From an uncultured Paracoccaceae bacterium (GTDB lineage: Bacteria > Pseudomonadota > Alphaproteobacteria > Rhodobacterales > Rhodobacteraceae), in assembly GCA_945952025.1 (NCBI GenBank), contig CAMFGW010000029.1, positions 1-33,293 on the forward strand: 33,293 bases of DNA. The letters are read 5' to 3'. The notes beneath the pieces were generated by a model. The model was not told the origin of the DNA, did not search any database, and worked only from the letters and a program-made list of their open reading frames with translations. Shown here piece by piece: positions 7,311 through 15,013 of this stretch (positions are counted from its first letter, which is position 1; each line of letters begins with the position of its first letter). Both the position numbers and the translations under genes were made by a program.

Positions 7311-8113
7311 GCGGCGGACTCCGGGTAGTTGGCGGCGGCAGCCTCGGCCGCGGGCAGGGGCGCGCGGACGGCGCGGCCGTTCACGAAATGCAAGCCGCAT
7401 TCGACCTTGGCCTGCCCGCGCCACCGGCCCGCGCGCGGGTCTTCGCCCGGCGCCACGGCCGAGGTGCAGGGCGCGCAGCCGATCGAGGGATAGCCTTGCG
7501 CGACCAGGGGATGCGGCGGCAGCGCGTTGTTGACCATGTAGTCGCGCACATCCTCTTGCGACCAGTGCGCGAGCGGGTTGACCTTCATACGCACGCCGCG
7601 TTCGCTTTCAAAGAAGTCGAGCGCCGCGCGCGTCCCGGCCTGAAAGCGCTTGCGCCCGGTGATCCAGCCGGAAAAGTCCTTCAGCGCATGTTCAAGCGGC
7701 ACGACCTTGCGCAGCGAGCAGCAGCTGTCGGCGTCGAACTGGTGCAGCGTGCCGTCGGGATCGGCCTCGGCCACCGCGCGCCGGTCGGCGCGGATCACGC
7801 GCAGGTCCATCAGATTCAGCCGCTCGGCCAGCGTGCGCTGGTAGGCGAGCGTTTCGGGGAAGAGCATCTCGGTATCAATGAAAAGGACCGGCGTCGCCGG
7901 CGCGATCACGGACACGAGGTGCAGAAGGACAACCGATTCGGCGCCGAAGGACGACACCAGCGCCAAGGGACCGACATCGGGGTCCGTCAGCGCATGGGTC
8001 AGGACCGCCGTCGCCGAGTGGTGGCGATAGCGCTCGTTGAGCCGGCCAACCTTCCCTGCCAGCGGATCGTCGGGCAGCGGAGGCGCAGAGGCGAAGAGCG
8101 GCTCAGGCGGCAT
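7307..8113 (-). CDS. cysH: Phosphoadenylyl/adenylyl-sulfate reductase, [4Fe-4S] type
   Basis: A 268-residue protein that reduces activated sulfate (APS or PAPS) to sulfite. SSFGAESVVLLHL near residue 55 is the PP-loop motif for the adenylyl group. Four cysteines, Cys131-Cys132 (SCCSLRK) and Cys213/Cys216 (GCAPC), mark the [4Fe-4S] form, which usually prefers APS. Cys239 in KVECGLHF is the catalytic cysteine carrying the S-sulfo intermediate. The ATG at 8113 overlaps the cysI end by 11 nt; longer N-terminal extensions lie within cysI. It sits between cysI and DUF934, giving a complete APS-to-sulfide route except for the sulfurylase, which is not in this window. Confidence 0.95.
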   Translation of the reverse strand: MPPEPLFASAPPLPDDPLAGKVGRLNERYRHHSATAVLTHALTDPDVGPLALVSSFGAESVVLLHLVSVIAPATPVLFIDTEMLFPETLAYQRTLAERLNLMDLRVIRADRRAVAEADPDGTLHQFDADSCCSLRKVVPLEHALKDFSGWITGRKRFQAGTRAALDFFESERGVRMKVNPLAHWSQEDVRDYMVNNALPPHPLVAQGYPSIGCAPCTSAVAPGEDPRAGRWRGQAKVECGLHFVNGRAVRAPLPAAEAAAANYPESAA

Positions 8114-9773
8114 CGGTCTGGGCCTGATCGGGGTAAAGCGCAGCCCGGAACGGCTCGGCACCCAGGCGGCGGAAGGCCTCGATGAAGGGTTCCGACACCG
8201 AGAGCCGCAGCGCGAGGTAGGCGCGCAGAAGCCGTTCGATCGCCGGGATCACCTCGTCATAGGCAAAGCCCGGACCCACCTTGTCGCCGATCGCCGCGTT
8301 TTCGGTCGCGTCGCCGCCAAGCGTGATCTGGTAGTTCTCGACCCCTGCGCGGTCGAGCCCCAGGATGCCGATATGCCCGACATGATGGTGCCCGCAAGCG
8401 TTGATGCAGCCCGAGATCTTGATCTTCAGCGCGCCGATTTCCTGCTCGAGCCCGAGGTCCCTGAAATGGGTCGCGAGCCCCTGGGCGATGGGAATCGACC
8501 GCGCGGTCGCCAGCGCGCAATAGTCCATGCCGGGGCAGGCAATGATGTCGGACAAAAGCCCGACATTCGCGGTCGCGAGCCCGTGGGCCTTCAGCCGCGC
8601 ATGGACGGCGGGCAGGTCGGCCAGCCGGACATGGGGCAGGATCAGGTTCTGTTCATGGCTGACGCGGATCTCGCCCTGGCTGAACTCGTCCGCCAGATCG
8701 GCCATCGCCCGCATCTGGTCCGAGGTCGCATCCCCCGGCGTCGCCCCATGGGCCTTGAGCGAGACGGTGACGATCCCGTAGCCGGGAACGCGGTGGGGCG
8801 TCACGTTCGTATCGACGAAGGAGCGCAGCGCGGTATCCGCAGTTTTGGCTGCCGCAAGGCCGTCCTCGCCCTGCGGCGTCAATAGCGGTTTAGGGAAGCG
8901 ATGTTCGATTTCTGCAAGAACTTCGGCCGAAATATCGGCAAACTTCGGGCGCCGTTGTTCGAATTCAGCTTCCACCGCCTCGCGCATCGCCTCGATGCCA
9001 TTCTCGAAGACGGTGATCTTGATGCGCGCCTTGAACTTGTTGTCGCGCCGGCCCCACAGGTTGTAGACCGACACGATCGCTTCGAGGTAGGGCAGCAGAT
9101 CGTCTTTCGGCAGATAGGCCCGGATGACCTTGCCGACCAGAGGCGTCCGCCCCAGGCCGCCACCGACGATCACCTCGAAGCCGGGCGCGCCGGCCTCGTC
9201 GCGGACCATGCGCAGGCCGATGTCATGGGCGCGGGTCACGGCCCGGTCGGCCGTGGCGCCGGTGATGCCGATCTTGAACTTGCGCGGCAGGAACTGGAAT
9301 TCCGGGTGGTCGCTCGACCATTGCCGGATCAGTTCGGCGATGGGGCGGGGGTCCTCGATCTCGTCCGCCGCCGCGCCGGCGAAATGGTCGGCGGTCACGT
9401 TGCGGATCGTGTTGCCCGAGGTCTGGATCGCGTGCATGTGCACGTCGGCCAGCGCGTCGATCATGTCCGGCACGTCGATCAGGCGCGGCCAGTTGAACTG
9501 GATGTTCTGCCGGGTCGTGAAGTGGCCGTAGCCCTTGTCCCAGCGCTCGGCGATGGTCGCGAGCCCGCGCAGCTGGCGCGACGACAAAGTGCCATAGGGA
9601 ATGGCCACGCGCAGCATGTAGGCGTGGAGTTGCAGGTAGAGCCCGTTCATCAGCCGGAGCGGCCGGAATTCGTCCTCGGTCAGGCTGCCGTCGATGCGGC
9701 GGCCCACCTGTGCACGGAATTCGTCCGCACGGCGGCGGACGAAGGCCTCGTCGAAGTCGGAATAGTCATACAT
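8103..9773 (-). CDS. cysI: Assimilatory sulfite (nitrite/sulfite) reductase hemoprotein
   Basis: A 556-residue siroheme and [4Fe-4S] enzyme that reduces sulfite to sulfide. The N-terminus MYDYSDFDEAFVRRRADEFR is typical of alphaproteobacterial CysI. TTRQNIQFNW near residue 84 is the first siroheme-domain repeat motif, and SHEQNLILPHV is its counterpart in the second half. The four cluster ligands are Cys413 and Cys419 (CPGMDYC) and Cys456 and Cys460 (CINAC); the last also bridges to siroheme. In this family the electron donor is often ferredoxin, which fits the nearby fpr. The start at 9773 overlaps the DUF2849 stop by 8 nt. The identity is certain; sulfite rather than nitrite as substrate follows from the cysH neighbour. 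Confidence 0.95.
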   Translation of the reverse strand: MYDYSDFDEAFVRRRADEFRAQVGRRIDGSLTEDEFRPLRLMNGLYLQLHAYMLRVAIPYGTLSSRQLRGLATIAERWDKGYGHFTTRQNIQFNWPRLIDVPDMIDALADVHMHAIQTSGNTIRNVTADHFAGAAADEIEDPRPIAELIRQWSSDHPEFQFLPRKFKIGITGATADRAVTRAHDIGLRMVRDEAGAPGFEVIVGGGLGRTPLVGKVIRAYLPKDDLLPYLEAIVSVYNLWGRRDNKFKARIKITVFENGIEAMREAVEAEFEQRRPKFADISAEVLAEIEHRFPKPLLTPQGEDGLAAAKTADTALRSFVDTNVTPHRVPGYGIVTVSLKAHGATPGDATSDQMRAMADLADEFSQGEIRVSHEQNLILPHVRLADLPAVHARLKAHGLATANVGLLSDIIACPGMDYCALATARSIPIAQGLATHFRDLGLEQEIGALKIKISGCINACGHHHVGHIGILGLDRAGVENYQITLGGDATENAAIGDKVGPGFAYDEVIPAIERLLRAYLALRLSVSEPFIEAFRRLGAEPFRAALYPDQAQTDAA

Positions 9774-10077
9774 GCGCGAGGGTCGCTTCCTGCTTGCCGT
9801 GCGGGTAGTTCGAGGGGCCGCGCGTGCGGAAGACCTCGCGGAAATGGATCGGCTCGGGGCCATTGGGGCCGGGGCGGGCATCGGCCAGGTAGGCGCCGAC
9901 CACGCGGTCGCGCTGGGCCGAGGCTTCCAGGAGCCGCACCGCCGCCTCTGCCTCGTCCGTCAGGAGGAGCGCCTCGGCATGGCTGCGCGACCAGGTGCGG
10001 CGCGCGGTCAGATAGACGACGTCCCCTTCCAGGAGCGCGTTCGCGGTCACGACCTTGGGGGTAAAAGCGCGGGCCAT
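9766..10077 (-). CDS. DUF2849 domain-containing protein, first gene of the cys operon
   Basis: A 103-residue protein: MARAFTPKVVTANALLEGDV, then VVYLTARRTWSRSHAEALLL. It fits DUF2849, a small family found directly before cysI in alphaproteobacteria. Its function is unknown; the constant linkage suggests a helper in sulfite reduction. It ends PIHFREVFRTRGPSNYPHGK, a conserved tail. It is the promoter-proximal gene, reading away from the Lrp/AsnC regulator. cysG (siroheme synthesis), often the first gene of such operons, is not present here. The gene overlaps cysI by 8 nt. Confidence 0.88.
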   Translation of the reverse strand: MARAFTPKVVTANALLEGDVVYLTARRTWSRSHAEALLLTDEAEAAVRLLEASAQRDRVVGAYLADARPGPNGPEPIHFREVFRTRGPSNYPHGKQEATLAHV

Positions 10078-10100
10078 CACTTGTTCTCCGTCGATTGGCG

Positions 10101-10179
10101 TCTTGGGGCTACATATAGAATATTTTCCCTGCCCTTTGCCATGCCCCCTTGCAGATAAGGAAATTTGTTCCATATTCTG
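10101..10179. promoter_or_regulatory. Divergent cys/lrp control region: shared promoter motif plus two Lrp-like sites
   Basis: The 144-bp gap between DUF2849 and the regulator is strikingly AT-rich. It holds CTTGGGGCTACATATAG (10102-10118), 15/17 identical to a motif before sufT; read on the minus strand it contains TATATG (10117-10112) as a likely -10 with no good -35. TAGAATATTTTCCCT (10116-10130) matches 12 of 15 positions of the E. coli Lrp consensus YAGHAWATTWTDCTR. CAGAATATGGAACAA on the minus strand (10179-10165) matches 11 of 15. The shared AGAATAT cores (10117-10123 and 10172-10178) face each other, about 55 bp apart. This layout suits control of both genes by the adjacent Lrp-family protein. 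It is inference only. Confidence 0.5.
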
Positions 10180-10221
10180 GCAGAAATACCGCCAGCGTTT
10201 CGCCAAAAGGGAAAAAAGCGA

Positions 10222-10683
10222 ATGTCCGTCCGACTGGATGAGATCGACCGGAAAATCCTTGTGGAACTGCAGGATGACGCCTCGCAGTCGCTCGACGAAA
10301 TAGCCCGCCGCGTGGGCAGTTCCAAGACCCCGGTCTGGAACCGGATCCGCAAGATGAAGGAGGCGGGCGTGATCGGCCGCCAGACCGCGATCCTCGACCC
10401 CGAGGCGCTGGGGCTCGAGGCCTGCTTCTTCGTCCTGATCCGCACCTCCGAGCATGAGGCCGAGTGGCAAAGGCGCTTCCTGGCCGTTCTGCGCGCCCGG
10501 CCCGAGGTCATGGAGGCGCACCGGCTGGCCGGCGACATCGACTATATCCTGAAGGTGCGCGTCAAGAACGCGCGGGCCTACGACACCTTCTACCAGGCGC
10601 TGATTTCAGAGGTGCGCATCTTCAACGTCACCGCCCTTCTGAGCATGGAAGAGATCAAGTCGACCACGATCCTTCCGGTCTGA
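10222..10683 (+). CDS. Lrp/AsnC-family transcriptional regulator
   Basis: A 153-residue regulator. An N-terminal winged helix-turn-helix (LDEIDRKILVELQDDASQSL, then DEIARRVGSSKTPVWNRIRKMKEAGVI) is followed by a RAM/ligand-binding domain (FVLIRTSEHEAEWQ, VMEAHRLAGDIDYILKVRV, ITALLSMEEIKSTTILPV-like end). Such proteins form octamer-like assemblies that wrap DNA and respond to amino acids. Divergence from the cys operon and Lrp-like boxes between them suggest it controls cysteine/sulfite genes, perhaps with cysteine or O-acetylserine as effector; that is inferred. The ATG at 10222 is preceded by AAAAGGG. An upstream ATG (10165) would add 19 residues not typical of the family. Confidence 0.92.
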   Translation: MSVRLDEIDRKILVELQDDASQSLDEIARRVGSSKTPVWNRIRKMKEAGVIGRQTAILDPEALGLEACFFVLIRTSEHEAEWQRRFLAVLRARPEVMEAHRLAGDIDYILKVRVKNARAYDTFYQALISEVRIFNVTALLSMEEIKSTTILPV

Positions 10684-10692
10684 ACCGGGGTC

Positions 10693-10910
10693 GGGCGGGA
10701 GGGAAAAGGAAACGCGACCCGCGCTTCCCCCGACCGTTGTGAGAACGGTTCCGCTGGACCGCTGATGTCTTGAACCAACAAAGGCCGGCGCCTGCCCCGG
10801 TGGGCGCGGGAGCGCCCGCCGATGGCGGGGCGGGCGCTGGCCGGTGGCCTTTGGGCCAACGGCTGGGACAGGGGAAACGTTGCCGCATGGCAGGGTCAAC
10901 GTCCCCTGCC
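10693..10910 (+). repeat. Convergent-gap repeat element, copy B (218 bp)
   Basis: Full-length copy in plus orientation between the ends of the convergent Lrp and P450 genes. Stem I is GGAAACGCG-ACC-CGCGCTTCC with one mismatch; stem II is perfect ACCGTT-GTGAG-AACGGT. The central block pairs GGCCGGCGCCTGCCCC with GGGGCGGGCGCTGGCC (two G-U pairs) and contains an inner stem GGTGGGCGC-GGGA-GCGCCCGCC. Stem V is CCGGTGGCC-TTTG-GGCCAACGG, and the end stem is GGCAGGG...CCCTGCC. It starts 10 nt after the Lrp stop and ends 10 nt before the P450 stop, so the element is essentially the whole gap. Confidence 0.9.
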
Positions 10911-10920
10911 AACCTGGCAC

Positions 10921-12096
10921 CTAGATCGCGACCATCAACCGCTCAAGCCCATGGAAATGATAGACATTTGCATAGCGTGGCTCTTCGGTCAGGTGCAGTC
11001 CGGGGCAGCGGGCGAAGAGGATCGGCAGCGCGATCTGCAACTCCAGCCGCGCAAGCGGCGCGCCGACGCAGAAATGCAGGCCCGCGCCGAAGGACAGGTT
11101 CGGCTTGACCGCCCGGCCGGGTCGGAAGGCCTCGGGCTCGTCCCACATCGCCGGATCGCGGTTCGCAGCCGCCAGAAGCAGGCCGACCTCGTCGCCCGGC
11201 TGGAAGGTGTGGCCCATGACCTCGACCGGCTCGTAGGCGTGGCGGGTGAAAAGGTGGAGCGGCGGGTCCCAGCGGATCACTTCCTCGACCAGCGCCTCGG
11301 CATTGGCCCCGGTCGGGACGTCCCCGTGCGCCAGCAGCGCCTTTACCCCGTTGCCGATCGTGTGCACCGTCGCCTCGTGCCCGGCGTTCAGAAGAAGGAT
11401 ACAGGTGGTGATCAGCTCGTCCGTCGTGAGCCGCTCGCCCGCCTCTTCCGCCGCGATCAGGTGGGTGATGAGGTCATCTGCCGGCCGCGCCCGCTTTTCC
11501 TCGACATAGGCGCGCATGAAGGCCACGAAAGCCTCGGTCGCGGTCACCGCCCGGTCCTCGGACGCGCGGGTGCGGCCGGCCATGTACATGCCGACCATGG
11601 CATTCGACCAGGCCAGAAGGTCGTCGCCCCGCTCTTCGGGCACGCCCAGCAGGCGGGCGATGATGGTGACGGGCAGGCGGGTTGCGAAGGCGCGCAGCAG
11701 GTCGAAGGGCTGGCCGGGGAAGGCGTCGATCAGCTCATGCGACAGCGCGGCGATGTCCGGCGACAGCGCGGCGATCCGGCGCGAGGTGAAGGCGCGCAGC
11801 ACCAGGCCCCTGAGCCGCGTGTGGCGGGGCGGCTCAAGCTCCAGCATCGAATGGGCCTCGACCGCATAGAAGGGCGCGAGATGGGCGGGGATCACCGGGC
11901 GGCGACCCTCTGGCACCTCGCGGCCGAAGCGGCGGTCGCGCAGGATGGCGCCGACGGCTGCGGCCGAGCTGGTGCAGGTCAGGCCGTAATCCTGCCAGTG
12001 AAAGAAGGGCCCAAGGGCGCGGGCGCGTTCGTAGAAAGGGTAGGGGTCCTGCACGAAGGCGGGATCGGTCGGGGATTGTTTGAGCGTCCGGATCAT
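10921..12096 (-). CDS. Cytochrome P450
   Basis: A 391-residue soluble bacterial P450. LLLNAGHEATVHTIGNG near residue 240 is the I-helix with the oxygen-activating (A/G)GxxxT pattern. EEVIRWDPPLHLFTRHA holds the K-helix ExxR. FGAGLHFCVGAPLARLE is the haem loop with the Cys343 thiolate ligand. Family members hydroxylate or oxidise small hydrophobic substrates using ferredoxin and ferredoxin reductase. The substrate is unknown, and no dedicated ferredoxin gene is adjacent. The ATG at 12096 overlaps the stop of the EamA transporter gene as ATGA, so the two are translated together. That linkage suggests the transporter handles the substrate or product, which is inference. Confidence 0.93.
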   Translation of the reverse strand: MIRTLKQSPTDPAFVQDPYPFYERARALGPFFHWQDYGLTCTSSAAAVGAILRDRRFGREVPEGRRPVIPAHLAPFYAVEAHSMLELEPPRHTRLRGLVLRAFTSRRIAALSPDIAALSHELIDAFPGQPFDLLRAFATRLPVTIIARLLGVPEERGDDLLAWSNAMVGMYMAGRTRASEDRAVTATEAFVAFMRAYVEEKRARPADDLITHLIAAEEAGERLTTDELITTCILLLNAGHEATVHTIGNGVKALLAHGDVPTGANAEALVEEVIRWDPPLHLFTRHAYEPVEVMGHTFQPGDEVGLLLAAANRDPAMWDEPEAFRPGRAVKPNLSFGAGLHFCVGAPLARLELQIALPILFARCPGLHLTEEPRYANVYHFHGLERLMVAI

Positions 12097-13007
12097 CGGC
12101 GTCCTATGGGAATGAGCTTTTGCGCGACAAGGACGCCCAGGCCCACGAAAACGGCCGCGAGCGCCTGCATCCAGTTCCAGGGCTGACCCATCGCGAAGAG
12201 GAGCAGCATTACATAGAAGGGCGCCGCGTTGATGTGCAGCGAGGCGGTGCCGATGCCGAGCTGGCCCACCGCCTTGATCCACAGGACCTGGCTGATCGCC
12301 ATGGATGCCAGCGCGTAGAACAGGAGCATCCCCCAAAGTGCGGGCGTAAGGCTCGACCAGTTCGCGACCTCGGCCCCCCGCCAGGTCTGGATCGCGGCGG
12401 CGAGGGTGGCGAACAGCCCCGCGCCCAGAACGGTCAGGGCAGTGCGGCCAAGCGGCGTCTCGTCCGGCAGCGCGGTGACCGTGAGCCGCGAGCCGAGCGT
12501 GAAGGCCACGACCGACACGAGGCAGGCCAGCGCGCCAAGGCCAAGCCCCGGCCGCGCGCCGGTCCAGTCCATCGCCAGAAGCCCGCCGATCAGGCTGAGC
12601 GCCAGCCCCACGATCAGCGACAGGGTCAGCGGCCGGCGATCGAGCAACACCTCGAGCGCGATGCCGCAGACCGGCAGCGACGAGGACACGATTGCGACCG
12701 TCACCGGGTCGCTCAGCCGCTGGCCGACGATCAGGCAATAGGCGCCAAGCCCGATGGTCGCGCCGCCAAGGACCAGCCCCTTGCCCCAGCGCGCCCGCGC
12801 GAGCGCCCGAGGCCCCTCGATCACCAGCCAGGCGGCCAGAAGCGCCAGTCCGGCCAGCCCCATGCGGCCGGCGGTCAGCGACAGCGAGGGCAGGAGGCGG
12901 ATCAGGGGTTCTGCCGCGGGCAGGCCGACGGCCCAGGCCATCATCGAACACATGGCCATCAGGTTGGCGTTGATGACCCCGGCGCGGGGCGTGGTCAGGC
13001 TCTGCAT
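12093..13007 (-). CDS. EamA/DMT-family membrane transporter
   Basis: A 304-residue protein with ten hydrophobic helices in two repeats, typical of EamA (RhaT/drug-metabolite transporter) proteins. The first repeat begins INANLMAMCSMMAWAVGLPA, and SDPVTVAIVSSSLPVCGIAL ends it. The second starts GLGALACLVSVVAFTLGSRL and ends with NAAPFYVMLLLFAMGQPWNW followed by AVFVGLGVLVAQKL. Family members export or import amino acids, nucleobases or other metabolites; the substrate cannot be predicted. It is coupled to the downstream P450 by a 4-nt overlap. The next upstream gene on this strand is tpiA, 109 nt away. Confidence 0.88.
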   Translation of the reverse strand: MQSLTTPRAGVINANLMAMCSMMAWAVGLPAAEPLIRLLPSLSLTAGRMGLAGLALLAAWLVIEGPRALARARWGKGLVLGGATIGLGAYCLIVGQRLSDPVTVAIVSSSLPVCGIALEVLLDRRPLTLSLIVGLALSLIGGLLAMDWTGARPGLGLGALACLVSVVAFTLGSRLTVTALPDETPLGRTALTVLGAGLFATLAAAIQTWRGAEVANWSSLTPALWGMLLFYALASMAISQVLWIKAVGQLGIGTASLHINAAPFYVMLLLFAMGQPWNWMQALAAVFVGLGVLVAQKLIPIGRR

Positions 13008-13116
13008 CGCGGGCTCGGGCGGATGTCCTCGGGGGGCGAACCGGGGCAGCCTTGCAGGGGGCGCGGTGCGTCTCTGTCCCGAACGCGACAGGCGGGTGGC
13101 GGAAAGAGACGGGGCC
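13008..13116 (-). other. Short gap between tpiA and the EamA gene, with an inverted repeat
   Basis: It contains GTCTCT and AGAGAC arms (about 13070-13075 and 13104-13109) that could form a long-looped stem after tpiA. There is no T-run, so it is not called a terminator. No gene is seen. Confidence 0.35.
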
Positions 13117-13878
13117 TTAGTTCACGGGTGCGGCAGCGGCAGAGAGCGCGGCCACGATCGGCAGGAAATCCGCGGCCTTCAGGCTCGCCCCGCCGACAAG
13201 CGCGCCGTCAACCTCTGGCAGGGCGAAGATCTCGGCCGCATTGCCGGGCTTGACCGACCCTCCGTAAAGCAGCCGGAAGTCCCAGCCGCCCGACCCGAAC
13301 CGGTCCAGAAGGGCGGCGCGGAGTGCGGCGTGAACCTCGGTGATCTGGTCGGGCGTAGGCGTCAGGCCGGTGCCGATGGCCCAGACCGGCTCATAGGCGA
13401 TGACCGTATCGGCGCCCGCAGCACCATCCGGCACCGAACCGGCAAGCTGCCGCCCGATGACCGCAAGCGCCTGTCCCGCCTCGCGTTCCACAAGCGTCTC
13501 GCCCAGGCAGATGATGGCCTTCAGCCCGGCGCGACGGGCGGCCAGCGCCTTTGCGGCGACCATCGCGTCCGTCTCGCCGTGATCGGTCCGCCGCTCCGAA
13601 TGGCCGACGATCACATAGCGCGCGCCCGCGTCCGCCAGCTGTTCGGCTGATATGTCGCCGGTGCGGGCCCCTGACGGATCGGCATGACAGTCCTGACCGC
13701 CGAACCTGAGGGGCGCTGTCCCCGCCGCCTCGTTGGCGCGGGAAAGAAGCGTGGCGGGCGGGCAGATCAGAACCTCGCACCGCGCGCCCGATGTGGCGGC
13801 GGCCAGCGTGCGCACCTCGTCGAGTGAGGCGCGGGTGCCGTTCATCTTCCAGTTCCCGGCGGCAAGCTTGCGGCGCAT
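13117..13878 (-). CDS. tpiA: Triosephosphate isomerase
   Basis: A 253-residue TIM barrel that interconverts dihydroxyacetone phosphate and glyceraldehyde 3-phosphate in glycolysis and gluconeogenesis. All key residues are visible: Asn9 and Lys11 (GNWKMN), His93 (VGHSERR), Glu163 ([11 protein letters not shown], with the flexible loop 6 following), and the phosphate-binding [11 protein letters not shown] near residue 205. Length is normal. The start codon follows the sufA stop directly with no gap, so translation is probably coupled to sufA. The pairing has no metabolic logic beyond co-transcription. Confidence 0.97.
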   Translation of the reverse strand: MRRKLAAGNWKMNGTRASLDEVRTLAAATSGARCEVLICPPATLLSRANEAAGTAPLRFGGQDCHADPSGARTGDISAEQLADAGARYVIVGHSERRTDHGETDAMVAAKALAARRAGLKAIICLGETLVEREAGQALAVIGRQLAGSVPDGAAGADTVIAYEPVWAIGTGLTPTPDQITEVHAALRAALLDRFGSGGWDFRLLYGGSVKPGNAAEIFALPEVDGALVGGASLKAADFLPIVAALSAAAAPVN

Positions 13879-14271
13879 TCAGGCCCCCCTTCCGGCGGGC
13901 AGGTCGTCGGGCGCCTCCTTCGGCAGGTCCTTGAACTTGATCGATTCCCCGCAGCCGCAGGCCTCGGCGACATTGGGGTTGTTGAAGCGGAAGCCGCTTT
14001 CCAGGAGGCTCGTCTCATAGTCGATCTCGGTGCCGAAAAGGAACATCTGCGCCATGGGTGCGATCATCACCCGCGCGCCGTCCTGTTCCACCACCTCGTC
14101 CATCGGCCCGGCGGCGGGCGCGATCTCCATCGTATATTCCATGCCCGCGCAGCCGCCCTTCTTGACGCCGATCTTCAGCCCGTGCGCGCCGTCGCGCGTC
14201 ATCAGGCGCGAAATCTGCGCCGCGGCGCGGGGGGTCAGGGTGACAGGCGGTTTACCTGGGGTCGCGAACAT
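13879..14271 (-). CDS. sufA: Iron-sulfur cluster assembly accessory protein (SufA/IscA/HesB family)
   Basis: A 130-residue A-type carrier that receives Fe-S clusters from the SUF scaffold and hands them to target proteins. The three conserved cysteines are present: Cys41 (GGCAGMEY), Cys105 and Cys107 (ACGCGES). LTPRAAAQISRL at the start and FRFNNPNVAEACGCGESI at the end are family-typical. It is assigned as SufA because sufT lies nearby on the same strand. In this genome a satD-DUF3307 pair separates the two. It has its own candidate promoter and an AAAGGAG ribosome-binding site. The frame abuts tpiA. Confidence 0.92.
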   Translation of the reverse strand: MFATPGKPPVTLTPRAAAQISRLMTRDGAHGLKIGVKKGGCAGMEYTMEIAPAAGPMDEVVEQDGARVMIAPMAQMFLFGTEIDYETSLLESGFRFNNPNVAEACGCGESIKFKDLPKEAPDDLPAGRGA

Positions 14272-14285
14272 GGGTGGGCTCCTTT

Positions 14286-14319
14286 GCCCTAATTTAGGGT
14301 GCGAGGGTCGGGATGTGAA
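14286..14319 (-). promoter_or_regulatory. Candidate sufA promoter with GCACCCTA operator
   Basis: Minus strand -35 TTCACA (14319-14314), 17-bp spacer, -10 TAAATT (14296-14291). The -10 lies in GCACCCTAAATTAGGGC (14302-14286), whose core is a 13-bp palindrome (14287-14299). The half GCACCCTA is shared with both arms of the satD operator. The -10 overlaps the DUF3307 stop codon, so the promoter is embedded in the preceding gene end. Confidence 0.45.
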
Positions 14320-15013
14320 GCGGCGCCATCCGCCCCATCAGCGCGAGTGTCAGAAGGGCGGTCAAAATCCCCCAGACGAAGGACAGAAGCGTGCCGATGA
14401 TGACATATTCCGACAGCTTCAGGTCGTCCCTAACCGCGCCGAAGCGCAGGATCGACTTGGCCGCGATCAGAAGGCCGATGGCCGAGAGCTGCCCGGTGAG
14501 GGTGAAGAGGAAGATCAGCGTCCGTTCCAGATGGCCGATGGTGCGCCCGCCGTTTACCAGCCCCTGCGGCGCCTCATGCGCCCAGGGCGCCATGAAAAGC
14601 CCGATGGCCCGCCCGCCGGCCGGGACAGCGATCAGGAACCCGGAGGCCAGCGCCGCGATGGTCGGGACAAGCGGCTGCCCCGCCCAGGCGCCTGCCGCCC
14701 AGAGGCCGGGGCGGGTGACGGCGAGTGTGGCAAGCGCTGAGACGAGGAGCGTCTGGCGGATCAGCGCGCCATTCAGGCGGCGGCGGGGCGAGGGGCGGGG
14801 CCAGCGCAGCGTCGCGCCGTATTCGATCAGGCCGACCGCCGCATAGGCGAGCCCCAGAAGCGCCAGCAGCGGCGCCGGGGTGCCAAGGCCAATCGCGGCC
14901 AGCGCGGTGAAGAGGACCGCGCGCCCGAGGGGGCGGAGGAAGGGGCCGCCGGGCAGGGGGGCGATCTGTGCCAGAAGATGCGCGAGCAGGAGAAGCGTGA
15001 AGGTCTGGATCAT
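14294..15013 (-). CDS. DUF3307 domain-containing membrane protein
   Basis: A 239-residue membrane protein fitting DUF3307. The N-terminus (MIQTFTLLLLAHLLAQIAPL) matches the family's opening helix, here lacking the usual DF and Q/W pairs in part. Several further hydrophobic segments follow (AVLFTALAAIGLG, LIRQTLLVSALATLAV, LIFLFTLTGQLSAIGLLIAA, EYVIIGTLLSFVWGILTALL). GGRTIGHLERTLIFLF and SAIGLLIAAKSILRFG are the conserved motifs of the C-terminal half. Function is unknown. In many bacteria the gene is paired with a satD-like gene, as here, where ATG 15013 overlaps the satD stop (ATGA). A GTG at 15019 is possible but less likely. Confidence 0.82.
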   Translation of the reverse strand: MIQTFTLLLLAHLLAQIAPLPGGPFLRPLGRAVLFTALAAIGLGTPAPLLALLGLAYAAVGLIEYGATLRWPRPSPRRRLNGALIRQTLLVSALATLAVTRPGLWAAGAWAGQPLVPTIAALASGFLIAVPAGGRAIGLFMAPWAHEAPQGLVNGGRTIGHLERTLIFLFTLTGQLSAIGLLIAAKSILRFGAVRDDLKLSEYVIIGTLLSFVWGILTALLTLALMGRMAPLHIPTLAP

